Positions 31,971-42,068 are shown, counted from the stretch's first letter. The stretch: 42,068 bases of DNA from Cylindrodendrum hubeiense (GCA_014621425.1 JAANBB010000359.1:1-42068); one strand, 5' to 3'. Numbers and translations are program-made. The notes: generated from the sequence alone by a model not told the origin.

Positions 31971-32447
31971 TCATTCAGGAAGAGTAAATCCCAGGCGTCC
32001 TTGACATAATGCTATCGCGATTTCCTTTGCGTCTTTATCCGTATACGGCTCGTCTGGACGACTTCCCCATCTTTTCCTGTCTAATTCCCATGAGACCTCC
32101 TGAATTTGTGGTGAACGATCCGAGAGAACCTCTCCATTTTCGCCGAGTTCGACTTGGATCTTCAGTGACACGATGAGGAAACTGGTCCACGACCGGGCGA
32201 ACTTGGCGGTGTAGAAGCCCTGTTCGTCTGGGCCATCCGTCTGGACCACCCATTTATCATCCATGTCTTTGGGGTAAAACCCCTTCATAAGCTTTTGAAA
32301 GTCTTCATGAGAAATGACAACAGCCCATGGAGCGCTGGTTGGCTTAGAAAAGTCCTTAATTCGAGCTCGTTGAACGTATTCGTCGGCAGAGTCTAGGTCG
32401 CTGCCGTTCACTTCCGATGACTCAGTTGTTTTGTCGTTCGAAGTCAT
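31971..32447 (-). CDS. Hypothetical small acidic protein
   Basis: A single exon of 158 residues from an ATG at 32447 to TGA at 31973-31971. I do not recognise the family. It has a Ser/Glu/Asp-rich disordered start, then a compact-looking part with SAPWAVVISHEDFQKLMKGF, a central beta-like section (FYTAKFARSWTSFLIVSLKIQ) and an end rich in charged residues, DKDAKEIAIALCQGRLGF. No signal peptide or membrane segment is seen, so it is probably cytosolic or nuclear. The smooth composition and full-length frame make it more than a chance ORF, but it stands alone between two gene-poor gaps. Confidence 0.65.
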   Translation of the reverse strand: MTSNDKTTESSEVNGSDLDSADEYVQRARIKDFSKPTSAPWAVVISHEDFQKLMKGFYPKDMDDKWVVQTDGPDEQGFYTAKFARSWTSFLIVSLKIQVELGENGEVLSDRSPQIQEVSWELDRKRWGSRPDEPYTDKDAKEIAIALCQGRLGFTLPE

Positions 32448-33425
32448 CTTGCAGCAGATATTGATAAAAATACGACAGTCGCTTCAGCGTCGTGTCGATT
32501 TGAGAAATGGCGAGGGCTGGTGTGGGCGTTGATGAAAATGCCGCATCGCGACGTGGCTCGGTGAGAAATAGGCAACCGTGAGCTGACAGAAATAGGCAGC
32601 CGTGAGCGGACATAAAAACGGGGAGGCTGACCACCAATCAATCCAAGTCTCCAAGACTGCAACGCCAAGTATTTACCACACCAGTCAGCACGGGGCTAAC
32701 ATGTCTCACAAGAGCTGAGTCTGGTGTTACTGTTGACTACGAAATGCTCTCGCAAAGCAAGCAGTAAAATTTAGAAATAGCTGTTCTTTTAAATGTAATA
32801 GCAAACTTTTAGCTAATGTAAAATAGGGTCAATAGCACTATGTGTTATGTCCTATACATTCAGCTGCTTAATTCGCCTCCTTTCCATGTGTGTTTACAGG
32901 CTACTTCAATGTTGTACATAATATTAGTAGTATATTCAACATTTGGAAGCGTCGTGTAAAATGGAATTTAGTTATGCCTATCATTGTACAGTATAATCAC
33001 ATGCAACGAATTTCGTCTTTGCACTTATGACAGGGAAGATACTGTACGACTTTGTGCTTCTTCTATTCATTGGCGACCTCGAACACCTTTTCCGCCACTG
33101 CTCCCTTATTGCAGGCCGACGTCTTCGGAGGTGCCGTCAATCTCAAGTTTGAGGAGGACTCATGCCTTTAGGCGACACAAACATGAATCATTCTCCTTGC
33201 TCTATCTTCATGTTACTATAGCGCATAGTCAATCGATGTAGCTCCGTCAGGCCTTCCATATCGACATTGACGTGACAGTCCTACATACGGCGGCAAAAAT
33301 GGTGCCAGCTTTTGAAGATACGAGGTGTAGGATATAGGAGGGTTGGTGATAAGATCCAGCTGCAGTCTTGATATTCTGTATCATCTTAAATCATCCAGGT
33401 CGAGAGTAGATAAATTTCTTTTGTC
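32448..33425. other. Spacer without a recognisable gene
   Basis: 978 nt. The start holds the promoter of the small acidic protein, including two copies of AAATAGGCARCCGTGAGC about 30 nt apart (about 32565-32605). The middle is AT-rich. The end is the 3' flank of the coiled-coil gene. Frames here (for example 32984-33241, +) show no protein-like features. Confidence 0.45.
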
Positions 33426-34343
33426 TCATATTAGGACTGACTGTCTAATCCACCCCCATAATCTGTGTAGCCAACAAGCTGATATACTAGTACGGAGTTT
33501 CGTATTAGATATCTCCAACGTTGCAATACGCTTTAGAAGAGCTGAGTTGAGAGCCTCTTGCTGTGAAATCTGATGGAGATGCTGCGATTTCAACATCTCC
33601 CAGGCCTCCCGCTCGTTTGTCAACTGCTGCTCTATTTGCGTCGTCTTGCATGCCTCGGTTGTCAGTATTTCGATTTTCTCAGCCAGCACCGCTCGCTCTT
33701 TTCGGAGTCCACTGATCTCGCCGTGAAGTTCTTTGTTCAATGTCCTAGTCTCGTCCCTCTCTGCTCTGCAGGACTGGACCTCTTTCGCCATCTCGTCTGT
33801 CTTAGCTCGCAACGAGGAATATAATTGCTTATATCTGTCCTTCTCGGCTTCAATGATTTGCAGCCGATACTTCACCTCCTTCAAGATGGCAGTATGTTCC
33901 TCAATCGCCTTTTTCTTGGCCACCGCTGCCAATTCCCGCTGGAGCTCCAATTCTCGCGCGTATGTTTGCTTGCCGTTTTGCAAGATGGCAGCATGCTCCT
34001 CAATCGCCTTTTCCTTGGCCACCACTGCCGACTTCCGCTGGAACTCCAATTCTCGCGCGTATTTCTGTTTGGAGTTTTGAAACTTGCGCTTCCAATATTC
34101 AACGTCATCCCGCAAAGCGGTCCTTTGATTGCATTTCCATCTGTCGAATCTTCGATCTGTCTCTTCCCTGGACAGCTCATTCCAAAGACTGTGATAAAAG
34201 TCAGTCCTCCACATGGATCAAGGTTGCTTGAGCTTAAAATTAAGAACGATAGTGTCATACGTGTGATTTAGTCCATCATTAGCTCGGGGACGATCTATTT
34301 GACTTCGAATCTGATGCCACTTTGCCTCATCTTCTGCATCCAT
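33426..34343 (-). CDS. Long coiled-coil protein with duplicated 33-residue unit
   Basis: The proposed structure is exon 34343-34261, an intron 34260-34207 (54 nt, GTATGA to GGAG), and exon 34206-33426, for 287 residues. This joins MDAEDEAKWHQIRSQIDRPR in phase to TDFYHSLWNELSREE. Without the intron, the second part could start at its own ATG at 34214 (262 residues). Residues from about 60 to 260 are a near-continuous coiled coil rich in Glu, Lys, Arg, Gln and Ala. Two adjacent 33-residue units (KQKYARELEFQRKS... and KQTYARELELQREL...) are duplicated. The frame remains open upstream to 34481 with a C-x-x-C (PCQDCTRHLFGLA), so a further 5' exon is possible. Function unknown. Confidence 0.65.
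33882..34079 (-). repeat. 99-bp tandem duplication inside the coiled-coil gene
   Basis: Copies at 33882-33980 and 33981-34079 each begin on the plus strand with CAAGATGGCAGYATGYTCCT and differ at only a modest number of sites. The period is exactly 33 codons, so the frame and the heptad pattern are kept. Confidence 0.85.
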
Positions 34344-36139
34344 GGTCGAGAAAGACGCTAGTCCAAACAAATGGCGAGTGCAATCCTGGCACGGTTTTTT
34401 GGTAGCATGAAGATTTAGATTAAAAGGCTCGTTGCGATAGGAGATGGTTCTATTCGAGAAATGTTCGAGTAAAATGAGAATTTAACATGATGAGACTGGC
34501 CATTCTCTTCAAGACTTCCGTGGCTGTGAGATAAGAAAAGGGGCTAAACTGCAGGGGGACGACTAAAATTAAACGTTGCTGTTCGCATGCATATGCATTG
34601 CTGACTAAAACCACATGGTGTTCTGCCTACTTGTCCACGTCCACGGCTCCTTCACGGTAAACGTAACGTAGGGATTAAGCGAGATTATACGGCGCAGCAT
34701 TGATAGGGATATATTCACTCCGTACATATGCGCGGAGTAGTCCAGCTAAATCTAAGTGAGCTATCTGGATTTAGCTCTCGGGGTTAAGGCAGTCAGTAGT
34801 TGGCGATAGTTGTGCTTCACTGGCATTCAAATAGGCATCACAGCAGCAATTTAGTAACTACCATATCAATCTATGTTCCGCCCAGTATGGCTACTATTCT
34901 TCGGGCACCCTTCCTGCTTCAGTCTGAAGTCAAACACTGATGGAAGCCATGCAGTAAGAAGTCTGGATGGACGGTTTCTGCAATGCTCTTGCTGCTTTAC
35001 AATCTGTCGAAGTTGATGATCTTGGGAACTTTAATATGATTACTCGGGCTGGTGGGGATGTAAGTGGTTGTTTTCTGATGCTGTTACGAGTATCTGCCTC
35101 GGCAAGAGAGATCTGGTTTTGCTTAACTTGATTGTGAATGATAACGCTGCTCCTAGTAGCCTTATGTGGGTTGGGAACCTTGAGACCTGGAACGATGAGC
35201 GACTATCGTTTGAAAGGATCTTTATTAATGTCTCTCTACAACACCATCAGACCTCATATTATCAGAGCATTAATCCATCGGCACATTTTTGAAGATTATC
35301 ATGCAATCACTCTACAAAATCAGATGTTTCATTTTCATTCATCCATGTTCTCAATTGGGCTCTTCCTATTAATACCATGCCCACGGCTCAGTCCAGTGCA
35401 TTTGTACATGTTTAGTGGATTTCACAGTTACCTCTGCACGCCGGCGTAAAAGAATAGCCAAAATATAGCAGGCATAATATTTGATACGGTGGTGGTTTGG
35501 TGGGGCCAGCATAGAGTACAAACAAGACATGCACTGTGTGATCTTTCTCCATAAACTGTGCGAATCCTGGTGAATATGGGTGTGAAAACTCCACGATTGA
35601 GGCGCATTTAATTACTAGTTTACCAGACGATGTAGCTTCTATGTTAAACTCAGCTTGGATTGCCACCGTTTCCTATTCCTACGAGAGAAACTCATAAGGC
35701 GAATATAACAAAATTTGCGAAGTGTGTACCAAACTACGCAATCACTAGAGATGCCAGCTGAAATAGCAGCCTACGAAGCATGAATGTCAGCTTACTGCGT
35801 CAGCTAACGTACCAAAGTGCAATCAGGCTACCAATGAGGTCAAAGATAAATCAAAGGTTACATCAACACGCATTTGATGCACCGGACTTCACTCAGGATA
35901 CGTGGTTAATTGGCCGTGAATAGCATGTGGGAGCACGTCGTGCGACTAAAAATAGTGAATACGGAATACGATGACGCAACCGTTTTTTCCTCGGACCCCA
36001 CGCGACACACCTGCCAACTTGAAATTATTGCGTGTGGTAGCACAAAGAAGGAGCATAATACCGGAATCCATTTTCTGTTTAGAGATCTGAGACGTTTACA
36101 CCTGGATCTTACATCGTTCTCATCACGACAACAACCATC
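34344..36139. other. 1.8 kb region with possible gene remnants
   Basis: 34344-34481 may be an upstream exon of the coiled-coil gene. At about 34965-35055 (+) a short frame reads protein-like (DGFCNALAALQSVEVDDLG) and ends near a GTAAGT. At 35412-35660 (-) a frame including EFNIEATSSGKLVIKCASIV and SHPYSPGFAQFMEKDH also looks coding-like but lacks an ATG. I recognise neither. They may be decayed exons. A short inverted repeat, AGCTAAATC...GATTTAGCT, lies at about 34744-34776. The last 200 nt must include the promoter of the DUF6536 gene. Confidence 0.3.
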
Positions 36140-38379
36140 ATGCAATACGAATCCATCAGTCTAATAGGAGCCGACGATGATAAGTCAGCCCTCAACCCCG
36201 ACAATGACCCAGACAGGCAGCCAGAAAAGTCTTCCATTCTGTCGAAAGGCCCATCTGGGTGGAGGTTCAGTATTGCTCTGAGTCTTCTTCTTTCCGTCCT
36301 CGTCTTCGCGATCAACCTCAGCGCTACCATCTGGGCAATGAAATCAACTCCTGCGGATGAAATAAATCCGTACGATGCTAGCGGTGTAAAAGTCATGTAC
36401 AAGGGAAACTGCGAACAAGCGAATTCCTTGAACACAGGACTTCATGTTATGATCAATGCTCTCAGCTCCGCCCTTCTCGCTGCCAGCAACTATTGTATGC
36501 AATGCTTGTCAGCCCCAACTCGGGAGGACATTGAAAGACTGCATCGCAGGGGTAAATGGCTAGATATTGGCGTTCCAAGTATCCATAATGTCGGCGAGAT
36601 CCCAGGAAAGAGGTCAATCCCATGGCTTATCCTGGTGCTCTCATCGGTGCCATTACACCTTTTGTCAGTTCCGTCTTCGACTTATCTCCGTCTTTCGCTG
36701 TCATAATACTGACAATGACAAGATATAACTCTGCAGTGTTTCAATCTTTCCAGCTGATACCTTACGACATCTACGCGGTTGAAGACGCACTTGACAACCA
36801 AAATTCGATTTTCAACCGATCCTTTCAGACTTTGAATGAGTCATTCCCCGATATGTATGAGTTTAACATTGATGGCATTCAAAATATCTGGGAAAATGCC
36901 AGAGCTGGAAAACTCAGAAATCTGTCTTCAGAAGATTGCATTACGGATTATGGGACGGCATTTCAAACATCACGAGGCAGTCTCCTACTGGTCACAGACC
37001 CAGGACCCAACTCATCCTTCCACGGTGTTCCATATATGCAGGATAGTTCAACATTCCAAACAAACGCAGAATCTGGCTGTGTTTCGGATACCTACGAATG
37101 GATCTGCTACGGAGACGACATACAATGCAAAAACCCATGCCGCGGTCTAGTATCGAATATAACAAAACATCACAATAACTGGAGACCATTCGGGGGGAAA
37201 CGAGTCAAATACTGTCTGAGCCAGGTAGAAAAGCAAACTTGCTTTATCCACTTGAGTACAATAGTCATGGCTTTTGTCCTCGTCGCAAATGCTCTCAAAG
37301 TCTGCGTCATTTCATACTTGACTTTTACCCGTCCACCAGCGCTGCTCTTGGTCATCGGCGATGCTATCGAGTCATTTCTGACTTTTCCCGACGAGTTTTC
37401 CACTCAAAGTTGTCTTGTCTCGGCGTCAGATATCAAGAGCGGTGCTAAAGCGGACTGGTCTGGGCCACGGCGATGGTCGTTAGTAAGACGACGCTGGGCA
37501 GCAGCTCTGAGCCGTCGCCGGTGGACAACAACTCTGATCCTGCGAGTAACCATTAGATATAATCGAAACTGTATGCTAACGTCATGTAACAGATATTTGA
37601 TATCCCTCTCTCTGGCAGTCTTCTTCCTGGCTTGGGGTATCACCGCTATTATCGGCCCTCACGACATTCAAACCTTGTGGAGTATGGGTTTGGGATCAGC
37701 ATCTGAGACCGCGCTTATTACCTTCCCAGATTTCATGGCGCACTCATCCATGAACATCATCTGGAATGTATTCTTTGCGAATATTCCACATCTTTTCTTT
37801 TCTATCCTCTACTTCCAGTATAACGCTTTATTTACAGCCATGCTAGCCGCAAAGGAATGGAGCGAATTCGGCCGTAAGCGGCGCGGATTGCGCGTTTCCT
37901 CAAACCCAAGAGGAAAGCAACGTTCGAGGCATTTCTTACAACTTCCTTATCGTTGGGGTATTCCGCTCCTAGTTACGTCAGGCTTGGTTCATTGGTTGAT
38001 GTCTCAGAGCATATTCGTCGTGAGTTTTGTCGAGGATGATGTCAATTCTGACGCTCTCTACTTTGACTCGACGTGTGGATATTCACCAGTTGGTATCATT
38101 TCTGTCATTTTAGTATCGTTGATACTGGCCGTGGCGGCCGTTGCTACTGGACTACTACGCCTACCAACTACCATGCCAGTGGTCGGGAGTTGCAGCTTAG
38201 CAATCGCCGCTGCTTGCCATCACCACGATGGTATTCCGATGCCCGATGAACCACTGGAGACATTGGCGTGGGGTGTTACGCGCGGACAGGTGCAAGAGGC
38301 CGATGAAAACAAGCCAGGCCATTGTGGCTTTTCTAGTTGTATGGTGGAGAAGCCCGAGGTGGGGGTGGTGTATACCTGA
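36140..38379 (+). CDS. DUF6536 multi-pass membrane protein
   Basis: Exon 36140-36663 and, after a 59-nt intron (GTCAGT to GACAAG), exon 36723-38379, joined in phase to restore VPLHLLYNSAVFQSF. This gives 726 residues. The N-terminal third has the DUF6536 signature: GWRFSIALSLLL (first membrane helix), YKGNCEQANSLNTGLHVMIN, then SNYCMQCLSAPTREDIERLH and KWLDIGVPS. About seven to eight membrane helices are expected over the whole length, with an extracellular cysteine-containing loop in the middle. A second intron, 37521-37592 (72 nt, in-frame, branch point GCTAAC, ending TAACAG), is likely. Its removal gives LSRRRYLISLSLAVF and 702 residues, but its donor, GTGGAC, is weak. The molecular function of the family is not established. 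Confidence 0.85.
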
Positions 38380-38531
38380 GTGAGCAGATAAATATTGGTT
38401 TCTTTACTTTCTTGGGCTTAGTCCTGCTTAGCGAAATGGTATGGTGAAACGATATCTGATGACCTTGTGCTTATATACTTGCGTACCTAATATACTTGTG
38501 ATCTAATCTCTATATACACTGCATATACACT

Positions 38532-39672
38532 CTAAATATCATCGGCAATAGGGTCCAATCCCTGAGCAGATCCAATACGGGCCTCGAAGAAAAACCTGAG
38601 GCGCTCAACAAGGGCACGGTCAGCCATGAACCTGGCAAACTCAGCAGGGTTGGTGGCGGTCTCGTTCCACAGGGAGGGGTAGCCAGCCGGGGTGGGCACA
38701 TCGCGGCGGACAGACCACAGTCCCGAAGCCTCCTGGAACTCGGTGCTGAGGATGTAGTTGTGGAGGAGCTTGGCTCCCTCGGGGTGAGGAGCATCCTTCA
38801 GGATAGCAGCAGTTTGGGGCCACGACACGTACTTGCCCTTGGTGGGCTGGGAGAACTTGATGGGGTCGGATTCACCGAAGCCACCGGAAGCAGCGAAGTA
38901 AGCAGCCGAAGTGCTGTTCTTCTGGTTGATGATGGTGGAAGGGGTCTGGGTGCCGCGGACCCATCGGGGCTTCTGGGCAACAAGCTTGTCGAACCAAGAA
39001 GCGCCATACTGCTGAAGGCTGTGAAAGGTTAGAATTGCGTCTTGCAGGGTATAAATGGTAAACTTACATGAGGTAAAAGGCCCAGAGAACCGCATCATCG
39101 TCGTTGGGGTAGGTGAGAACAAGCTTGTTCTTGAACTCGGGTCGCAGCCAGTCATCCCACTCAACAGGGGACTTGATGCCGGGGAGCTTGTCGGTGTTCC
39201 AGGCTCCGGCCCAGAAGAAGACGTAGACTCCGTACCACGCAGCGGTATCGTCCTTGAAGGCGTGATCGACCTCCTCGAAGCCGTTGGGGGCGTAGTTCAA
39301 CAGAGCACCCTCCTGAGCCCAGCGGGGGTAGTCGTGGAGGGTCTGCAAGATGATGCTGTCGACGTAGACGCTGTCCTTTCCTGCGGCGAGCTGCTGGTCC
39401 AAGCGACCGTCGTGGTACTTGGAAAGGTCGACGGTGACGTTGAGGGTGATGCCGGGGAACTTCTTCTCGAAAGCAGTCTTGAGGCCGTTCTGCTGGTCGG
39501 CCTCGTCTCCACCGTGCCAGACGGTAACAACGTCGCCCTCCTTCAGGGCGGCCTTGTAGATCTCGTCGAGCGATCGGGTCTCGTACTCGACAGCGGCGTT
39601 GAAGCCAAGAGCTTGGTCATAGCCAAGCACATGGCCAGCCAGGAGGGCGGTGGCGGCAAGGTTTCGCAGCAT
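38532..39672 (-). CDS. Secreted ABC-importer-type solute-binding protein
   Basis: Exon 39672-39068, a 49-nt intron (GTAAGT to TTCACAG, branch point TTCTAACC) and exon 39018-38532 give 363 residues. An N-terminal signal peptide (MLRNLAATALLAGHVLG) is followed by a family-1-like extracellular solute-binding fold as in bacterial iron or polyamine importers: EGDVVTVWHGGDE (first strand), FEKKFPGITLNVTVD, then FFWAGAWNTDKLPGIKSPVE and PEFKNKLVLTYPNDDDAVLW (hinge and second lobe), and a C-terminal region with HPEGAKLLHNYILSTEFQE. N-glycosylation sequons (NVT, NST, NET) fit secretion. No partner permease or ATPase is seen here. It probably binds a small ligand outside the cell. Ligand unknown. Distant bacterial origin is an inference. 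Its 3' end lies 152 nt from the DUF6536 stop, convergently. Confidence 0.88.
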
Positions 39673-39789
39673 GGTGTCTAACTGGGTCTAAAAGAAGCAC
39701 AGTTCGGTTGAAGAGGCGAGTTGAAGAGATGGCTGGATTGAGGAAGCGAGGTGAGTGGCATTGTGATAAACTGCCGAGTCCGAGTGACT

Positions 39790-39800
39790 TATATATATAT
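39790..39800 (-). promoter_or_regulatory. TATA box of the solute-binding protein gene
   Basis: An uninterrupted alternating TA run of 11 nt lies about 118 nt upstream of the start codon on the minus strand, a usual position for a fungal TATA element. Confidence 0.5.
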
Positions 39801-40436
39801 CCCGTCTTGCAAGACGACATCACCGCTACTAGTTACAAAGCAACAATCGCAGGCATTAGTGCCATGAGTCCTAGCGCCTGCCATATCCATACCTCGGAAC
39901 ACCCTCGGAATGGACATTGGAGGACACTGGCGGCCGGCAGGTTGCATCTCGCATGATCCATTCTGTCTCGTCTAAACGTAATCAGTGGGGCTGTGCCGGA
40001 GCTTTGGCCGTCGGGAGGGCATTGCCGTGGCGTAGAACGATGTAAGCTTTAGGCTAGTAGGCTTCTGGAGAAGATCTTGTTTACTCCAGGAAAGCGAAAC
40101 AGGGCTTCATTTCGCTCTACGCCGTAATGGGGTAGTGCGGACCCTGGAATTCGGCATTGAGCCGTGGCAACCATGTCATACCCGCGCGCGCGGCTGCATC
40201 AGTCATCAGTCATCCGTCGGCATCGGAGTGGGATGGGAGGAATAGGAGGGACGGGATGGATGGGATGGACGGGAGGGAGAAAAGAAATTGCGCACTAAAT
40301 GGCTATCGCATCCCTCCCTTGCTTTAATTGTGGTTCTTATGGAGCCACGATGGCTGAGTTATATTCTCTGTTTCAATTCTTCTGCCATTCACGTTGGGTT
40401 TGTCACTTGCGCGCGCGATGAAGGGAGGCTATCCCT

Positions 40437-40685
40437 GTGTTTTGCGATTTGGATCATTACCCGGCCCGAGACACAGATTTTGAGTCGGATATTCATCCTG
40501 TTCCAACTTTCGATCTCTGTGCTTTGCGATTTGGGTGCTTGCCTTATCCAAGACACACCGATTTTCAGTCGGATATTCATCCTCTTTCGACTTGTGATCC
40601 CTGTGCTCTGCGTTGGATGATTGCCCGACCCAAGACACACAGAACTTTTGAGTCGGATATTCATCCTCTTCGACTTGTAATCCCT
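40437..40685. repeat. Three tandem repeats of about 84 bp
   Basis: Copies lie at 40437-40518, 40519-40602 and 40603-40685. Each begins GTGYTYTGCGATTTGG or a near form, contains CCCGACCCAAGACACA or a near form, and then the best-conserved part, GAGTCGGATATTCATCCT. Copies differ by scattered substitutions and 1-3 nt indels, so they are not recent. Indels break any shared reading frame, which speaks against coding. Confidence 0.85.
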
Positions 40686-41707
40686 GAGCCTGCTGATATC
40701 CGGTAGATTGATTAGCCGTGATAGTTAGAGTTGCATTTTGCCATTCAAGCTAATATGTCACGCTTCTTTCCTTGTCGGTGAGGCCATGGCCATGTTAGAT
40801 GGCGCATCGCTATCAATCATCTCCTAGCAACTGGACTGAACGGGCCGAGATCAGTCATGATGCGGGTAGATGATTAACAGCGATGCGTATCCACTCCGAT
40901 TGTCGCTCTGAAACAGACTAGGAAAGGTAAACCGGCAATCGTGCCGAAATTAAGGTGAGACGAGACGAGACGAAAGGTAGGTCGGAACCAACCGAGTGTG
41001 AGGATGCATGGAGTGTGGATGCATGAAGGGTGCATCTACCCTGGCGTCGTGTAGTTAGTTGTAGGAGCTATACGGATTAGATTGATTGATTGATTGATAA
41101 AACACTATGTCCCTCATGTGGAGTGAAGCAGTCAACGTACCCTGAAGCTGAGACCTAGGTGGCTTTTCGCAGCGTGAGGTGCCCTACTTGATAATTATTC
41201 CGTCCATTAATTTCAGCTGGACGCTTACCCTATACTTGCACGTTGGATCGATCGGAATCGCAGGCGTGTCGCCCACCCACCGGGTCGCCGTCCAACCTGC
41301 AGCAATGGGCGAACCAACTGCGGCTCATCCACGCATCCGCGATTCACGCATCCGCGCATTCGAGCTGATCAATGACGACGAGCCGCGTATGCACCACAGG
41401 CAGGCGTCAAGCCACTCGTGGCACAAGCTCCGGATGCTGACCTAATGCACCAAGCCCCGCGGCCGTCCAGGCCATGATACTTTGGCGGTGCTGGCTGCCA
41501 GCTGCTGCCTGCTGCCTGGATGTGGCTGACGACGCCGAGGTGAGGCAGACGAGGCACAAGGCAGATGCCGCGAGGCAGGCGGGTGACTTTGGGGGCGACC
41601 TCTGCCATTTTCAGCTCGATCCCAACTCGGCTTCAACCCGACTCTCACTCGATTCCCGCTGCAACTCGACGTTACCATCCGCGAAACTCGGTTCCGGTGC
41701 TGTCGCC

Positions 41708-42068
41708 ATGGCTGCCCCGACGATGGAATCCCGCATCGCTGACGACTGGCTCGAGGTGGAGAGCGCGGCGTCGGTCGTGTCACTGCCGACCGATGACGAA
41801 TCCGACGACGATGCGCCCGTGCCGTCGAGGTCCGAATCGCCATTTGACGAGCCTAGATCGCCTGTTGCCGAGCCTCGATTGCCTCTGGCCGAGTCTCGAT
41901 CGCCTCCTGTCGAGCCTGCGCAGTCCTTCCAGCCTGTCCAGCCTGTCAAGCCCGTCCAGACCTTCCAGCCTGCTCCTCAACCTCTCAACCGCCCTCATGT
42001 CGACGCTCCCCCCCCGCTACGACACCCCAACTCCCGTATCGCCCAGCGCCCGCTCCCATCACAATCCC
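41708..42068 (+). CDS. N-terminal part of an acidic, proline-rich protein (runs off the window)
   Basis: An ATG at 41708 (context CGCCATGGC) opens a frame with no stop to the window end, at least 120 residues. The beginning, ESRIADDWLEVESAASVVSL, followed by an acidic stretch, DDESDDDAP, looks like a short linear-motif region. After it comes a degenerate repeat of about ten residues built on SPxxEPR/LPLAES/SPPVEP, then a Gln/Pro/Val-rich run (PAQSFQPVQPVKPVQTFQP). The region is surely disordered. No domain is visible and the family is unknown. The GC-rich wobble pattern supports real coding. The opposite-strand frames here are antisense shadows. Confidence 0.6.
   Translation, partial: MAAPTMESRIADDWLEVESAASVVSLPTDDESDDDAPVPSRSESPFDEPRSPVAEPRLPLAESRSPPVEPAQSFQPVQPVKPVQTFQPAPQPLNRPHVDAPPPLRHPNSRIAQRPLPSQS

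Larger units (their letters stand above)
39673..41707. other. 2 kb spacer with promoter and tandem repeats
   Basis: Next to 39673 is the promoter of the solute-binding protein gene, with TATATATATAT at 39790-39800, about 118 nt before the ATG. 40437-40685 holds three tandem repeats (separate entry). Purine-rich GGGAYGGGATGGA runs lie at 40225-40275. The rest up to 41707 should contain the promoter and leader of the gene that starts at 41708. No protein-coding gene was seen. Confidence 0.5.

Noticed and set aside
37546..37592. 47-nt intron starting GTAACC in the DUF6536 gene
   Set aside because: Its removal shifts the frame and destroys the downstream membrane protein.
39055..39681. 208-codon plus-strand frame
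   Set aside because: Antisense to the solute-binding protein. Its length comes from the biased codon use of the real gene.
40389..40664. Minus-strand frame with repeated MNIRLK
   Set aside because: A by-product of the 84-bp tandem repeats. Indels between copies shift the frame.

Overview
The window looks like nuclear DNA of a filamentous ascomycete, most likely Eurotiales (Aspergillus/Penicillium type). The evidence is short GT-AG introns of about 40-70 nt with CTAAC-like branch points, 3-5 kb spacing without operons, and typical mould families: an AA9 lytic polysaccharide monooxygenase, a GH78 rhamnosidase, a NACHT-WD40 protein, a secondary-metabolism P450, sugar-porter MFS and DUF6536 membrane proteins. 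The species cannot be named from sequence alone. Exon-intron structures were worked out by hand from splice signals, reading phase and family fit.

Left edge (1-1665): an AT-rich block (1-480) with no CpG, CpA or TpG dinucleotide, which is what exhaustive repeat-induced point mutation (RIP) leaves behind. It is followed by LTR-like sequence and five tandem palindromic units (878-1310). Region 1666-6397: an APH-fold phosphotransferase gene (-) divergent from an alpha-L-rhamnosidase gene (+). Region 6861-11368: a three-exon NLR-type gene (STAND N-terminal domain, NACHT, 14 WD40 repeats). After a 2.5 kb gap comes a secreted AA9 LPMO (13863-14945).

Region 15384-19364: a six-exon cytochrome P450 (-) and a nine-exon MFS sugar porter (+) share a 346-bp divergent promoter holding a perfect 14-nt palindrome and CreA-like sites. 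A small secreted, cysteine-free Leu/Gly/Val-rich protein (19709-20489, -) comes next, then 3 kb without a recognisable gene. Two minus-strand genes follow: an F-box protein (23544-25765) and an Nha1-type Na+/H+ antiporter (26054-28076). The next 3.9 kb has no recognisable gene but carries GCCAAG-rich inverted repeats.

Right part: a small unknown protein (31971-32447, -), a coiled-coil protein with a duplicated 33-residue unit (33426-34343, -), a DUF6536 multi-pass membrane protein (36140-38379, +) and, convergent with it, a secreted solute-binding protein of bacterial ABC-importer type (38532-39672, -). A 2 kb gap contains three 84-bp tandem repeats, and a gene start (41708 onward, +) runs off the window.

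The genes do not form one pathway. The most plausible functional unit is the divergent P450/MFS pair. The rhamnosidase, LPMO and solute-binding protein fit a plant-biomass lifestyle. The NLR, the RIP-like DNA and the large gene-poor gaps give the window the look of accessory or subtelomere-like chromatin (inference).
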